Part shown: positions 61,089-64,000 of the stretch, one piece after another | How positions within the stretch are numbered: position 1 is the stretch's first letter | Layout: each line of letters opens with the position of its first letter | Source: Chrysoperla carnea | Lineage: Eukaryota > Arthropoda > Insecta > Neuroptera > Chrysopidae | Length of the DNA: 64,000 nucleotides | Assembly: GCF_905475395.1 (NCBI RefSeq) | Contig: NC_058342.1 | Location: 21,052,640 to 21,116,639 of the forward strand | Direction: 5' to 3' | Notes under the pieces: generated by a model | The model's database searches: none | What the model was told of the DNA's origin: nothing | What the model saw: only the letters and a program-made list of their open reading frames with translations | Position numbers and translations under genes: made by a program

Positions 61089-61832
61089 GGTAGTATGGGT
61101 AAAATATAAAAATAAACTTAGAACAGTTAGCCTTTTATTATATTAAAGATAAGCATCTAAATAATGTTTTATTCAAGTTTGAGGATGCCTTATCGACTTT
61201 TTTAATGAAATATTGAAAATTAAAAATCGTAGATTTTACATTAACTCAATAGGATCCCGTGCGTTATTCTTTATACAAGACTAAAATTCTCATATTTCCA
61301 AAAAACTGTGTTCACATAATAATTCACCAAAAAAGAGGCTTCAAGTGTAAAGAATTTATATATATAAAAAAATATACATGTTATCGATCATTATCAAAAA
61401 ATATTAACGATTAATCATAATTCACATTATATTATGAGTATGATAACTTTAAAAATCATTAACAGATGTCGTTGACATCGGTTGACAAGTTTAATTAATA
61501 TGTCACAAAAAATTGTTTTTATAAAATAGACAATCGACTCCGAAAATTTAAAAGAACTATAACTCGGGGCTTTAAACCTTTGTAACGTTGCCAAATCTAT
61601 TATGATACAGAAGATTTCTAGAGTATAATATAATATAGGAATAATATAGGAGCAAATGAATGGTCAAAATATTATTATTTTTTTTTTTTTTTTTGTAATA
61701 GAATTTTATGTATTATTAATTGTTATAAAATCAGTTTAATTATTATGATAAATTATGGTAATGTGTGCATTAAATTGTATACGCTATTTAAAATTTTGGA
61801 AAAAAGATGGACTGTTGACGACCCATACTACC
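61089..61832. mobile_element. TTAA-flanked element, GGTAGTATGGGT ends
   Basis: TTAA (61085-61088) then GGTAGTATGGGT; ACCCATACTACC then TTAA (61833-61836). A 12-bp perfect inverted repeat. 61089-61690 is the reverse complement of 43009-43597, with long matches such as GGATCCCGTGCGTTATTCTT. No transposase. Confidence 0.75.
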
Positions 61833-61836
61833 TTAA

Positions 61837-62231
61837 GTTAAGTTATAATAAAATAATATATTAAATGTTACATTCCAATGAATGTTCTAAATATGAAGCA
61901 CAATTATTTATTTAAACACATGTTATTTGTGTAAATATAATACGGATGTATAATAGATGAGGTACATACTACGTATACGTATACTAAACTAAGAGTATGA
62001 CAGGTATATACTATATAGTGGATTCAGTATCAGTAGTGCAGTATACTGACTGTATAAAGTATAGTATACTGTATAGTGTGTACCTGTAAGATTGTGTACC
62101 TATAAAATGTTATTTACCATACTATAACTACATCACTATATATATATATTAGCATTTTATTAAGGGTTCTACAGACTGTTCAAGTTTTTGTATCTGGTCA
62201 ATCTCAAATAGTACTATCATCCCAGATTTTC
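61837..62231. repeat. AT-rich spacer with a GTATA/TACTG microsatellite
   Basis: 62020-62085 is a degenerate run of GTATACTG, GTATAGTG and AGTATAG units. Nothing else recognised. Confidence 0.45.
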
Positions 62232-63540
62232 ATACCATGTATATATGAAATATATCATAGTATACCAGCTAAAAGTATAACTTTGTAATGGCTCGCGAAT
62301 GGTATCATATAAAATAGATAATTCAAAAATAAAATTGTACTCCAATTATTGACAAAAATTTTTTATTTAATTGTTCCTCAAAAATCGTTAATTTCTTTAA
62401 AACATTAGGTTGTAAACCATGATCCATGTTATTATCCGCTGTGAAAATATTCAATTCATTTTTTATTTTAAATTTATGACAAATACAACAAAACCCATCT
62501 TTATTAATTTGTAAATCAAACCAACGACGATGACATACATTACATACTTCAAAATTTAAATTCTTTTGAGCAATCTAAAAATTTGCTGCATAAATTTTAA
62601 AATTAATATCATCTCGATAAAGATATAATTCTTTTTTATCTTGTTTTCGTCGTTTCCGATGATCACCCATACATAATCGATTACGATCACCCCCTTTACG
62701 ACCACTCAATTACGATCACTCAATTAAAATTAATATTAAATGTAGCCAATTATATATTAGTATCAGATGTAGCTCACAGATGGTGCCACTGTCTATGCAT
62801 ATATATTGATATATACATTGATTGTAATATATAAAAAATACTGTTTTATTATTTATATGATTTTTTCTAAAAATAATGATTGATAACACATCTAGACATA
62901 AATATGGAACTACAACATTTCATTTCATGTCTAAATCTTTTGTATTTTTTTTGAAAAGTTTACCACAAAAAAGTTACATTTTAACCTAGTAGAGGTTCGC
63001 TTCGCTCGCCTGATTAATTTTAGTCCCAAGTTTGTAAAGCTTAAAAATATTGATGCTATTGTAATGGTAGTTATTTGAATCTAGGCATCTACACTGTAAA
63101 TATATTGAAACAAAACCTAGGTTACTTTATTAGAAAATAATAATCTAACAATTCAATTCAATTTTATACACTCATGTAATAACATGGTTTTTTAATATTA
63201 TACAAATCAAATTTATATTTTAATAAAAATCATAATCTTTATTAATTTGGTTGTTTAAATATGAAGACATCATACTACCAACAAAATTTTGGTATAGGTG
63301 TTCAAAAAATCACCTAATTAGTCCAGTTTCGGTTGTCCGTCTGTCTGTCAACACGATAGCTCAAAAACGAAAGGAGCTATTAAGCTGAAAATTTTTATAG
63401 CGTGCTTAGGACACAAGGTGAGGTTGAGTTTGTAAATGAGCAACATAGGTCAATTGGGTCTTGGGTCCGTAAGCTCCATCTTGTAAACTATTAGAGATAG
63501 AACATAAGTTGAAATATAAAATATGTTCCTAATAAATAAA
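62232..63540 (+). repeat. Family K copy split by a Helitron and a second insertion
   Basis: Pieces 62232-62264, 63014-63057 and 63276-63540 are consecutive parts of one family K copy. The first gap is the Helitron 62265-63013. The second is about 220 bp inserted after TATTGATGCTA, of unknown class, possibly with a short CTA duplication. Confidence 0.6.
62265..63013 (-). mobile_element. Short Helitron with intact-looking ends
   Basis: On the minus strand it starts TCAGGCGAGCGAAGCGAACC (63013 down) and ends TTTTAGCTGG (CTRR-type) at 62265, with A on one flank and T on the other as expected for Helitrons. Between lies a partial frame (62700-62340): CNVCHRRW, a second Cys-x2-Cys, then FTADNNMDHGLQPNVL, resembling the N-terminal region of Helitron Rep/helicase proteins. 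One stop splits it; no Rep or helicase domain. Confidence 0.6.
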
Positions 63541-63579
63541 CAACTTTTGTTTGCCTTGGGCACCAGGTCTTCAATATAT

Positions 63580-63880
63580 CACCGTCTCATAGTGCTCGGC
63601 AAATTTGTTATATGATTGATTCAAATTCGTTACTCATGCATTTTTGGGGCCGTTGAATATCGCGACAGAATCGGACATCAGGTACCTCGTAGATTAATTC
63701 TGTTTCGATATTCGTGCTCAGCGACCCCCAAAACCCGTGAGTAACGAGGTTGAACCGATTATATAACGAATTTCTCGAAAACTCCAGGTACCTGGACGCC
63801 AGGTACCTCGGTGACCAATTCTGTAACGATATTCGTGTTCAGCAACCCCAAACACCTCCATGTAACAAGTTGGGAATCAA
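63580..63880. repeat. Local inverted and tandem repeats of a GC-richer unit
   Basis: CAGGTACCTCG, AATTCTGT and CGATATTCGTG-TCAGC units occur at 63674-63755 and again in the same direction at 63800-63875. The segment before them (CGTTACTCATGC, TTGGGG, ATATCGCGACAGAAT) is the inverted version. Origin unknown. Confidence 0.5.
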
Positions 63881-64000
63881 TTTCATCACTATTAAAGTAT
63901 TAACCGAATTGTGAATTTAGTATATTAACGGTTAATTTAAAATGCAATTATAAAATAAATATTATTTATCCAATTTGAATGTTTTATCACAAAATTTCAT
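63881..64000. other. AT-rich end of the window
   Basis: No feature seen. Confidence 0.5.

Noticed and set aside
1..64000. CRISPR arrays, operons, ribosome binding sites, prokaryotic or phage systems
   Set aside because: The window is eukaryotic throughout; the repeats are dispersed or satellite-like, without regular spacers.

Overview
The window comes from an insect nuclear genome. It is strongly AT-rich, has GT-AG introns, and carries two conserved insect genes plus many degraded eukaryotic transposons (tRNA-derived SINEs, TTAA- and TA-flanked elements, hAT, pogo/Tigger-like, Helitron and non-LTR remnants). I cannot name the insect order from sequence alone.

Genes. Both protein genes lie on the minus strand. 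(1) Contactin, coding 6777 down to 1248, has five coding exons and a 1283-residue product: signal peptide, C-type lectin domain, six Ig domains, four fibronectin III domains and a GPI-anchor tail. The tail is on a short last exon (1248-1354). (2) A zona pellucida (ZP) domain transmembrane protein of the neyo/nyobe/trynity type has coding exons 17567-17626 (signal peptide) and 13782-15812, giving 696 residues. Its 5' leader continues to a splice acceptor at 17875/17876. A TATA/initiator promoter with a donor-terminated leader at about 39047-39364 is the best candidate for its start, which would imply a first intron of about 21 kb. The two proteins are linked by position only: contactin is a septate-junction adhesion protein and the ZP protein belongs to the apical extracellular matrix, both in epithelia.

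Layout. 1-6818 contactin. 6819-13700 spacer with a SINE, a palindromic MITE and a foldback element. 13631-13700 a 70-nt hairpin just 3' of the ZP stop codon. 13782-17875 ZP gene. 17876-39046 probable ZP leader intron, with pogo-like, TA-flanked, TTAA-flanked and SINE copies, tandem repeats and a 92-nt hairpin. 39047-39364 candidate promoter and first exon. 39365-64000 no recognisable host protein; hAT, TTAA, foldback, pogo, LINE, SINE and Helitron copies, often nested so that related copies give empty sites.

Most notable unexplained item. At about 51382-51993 a complete heat-shock-type promoter reads toward lower coordinates: TATAAAAGG 31 nt from a consensus initiator TCAGTC, GAGAG-type sequence, a proximal heat-shock element and a distal cluster of nTTCnnGAAnnTTCn elements. 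No heat-shock protein frame follows it. A second weaker TATA/initiator pair (about 49183-49215) faces it. An inducible noncoding transcript is one possible explanation, but it is inference. I found no CRISPR array, rRNA, intact tRNA gene or intact transposase.
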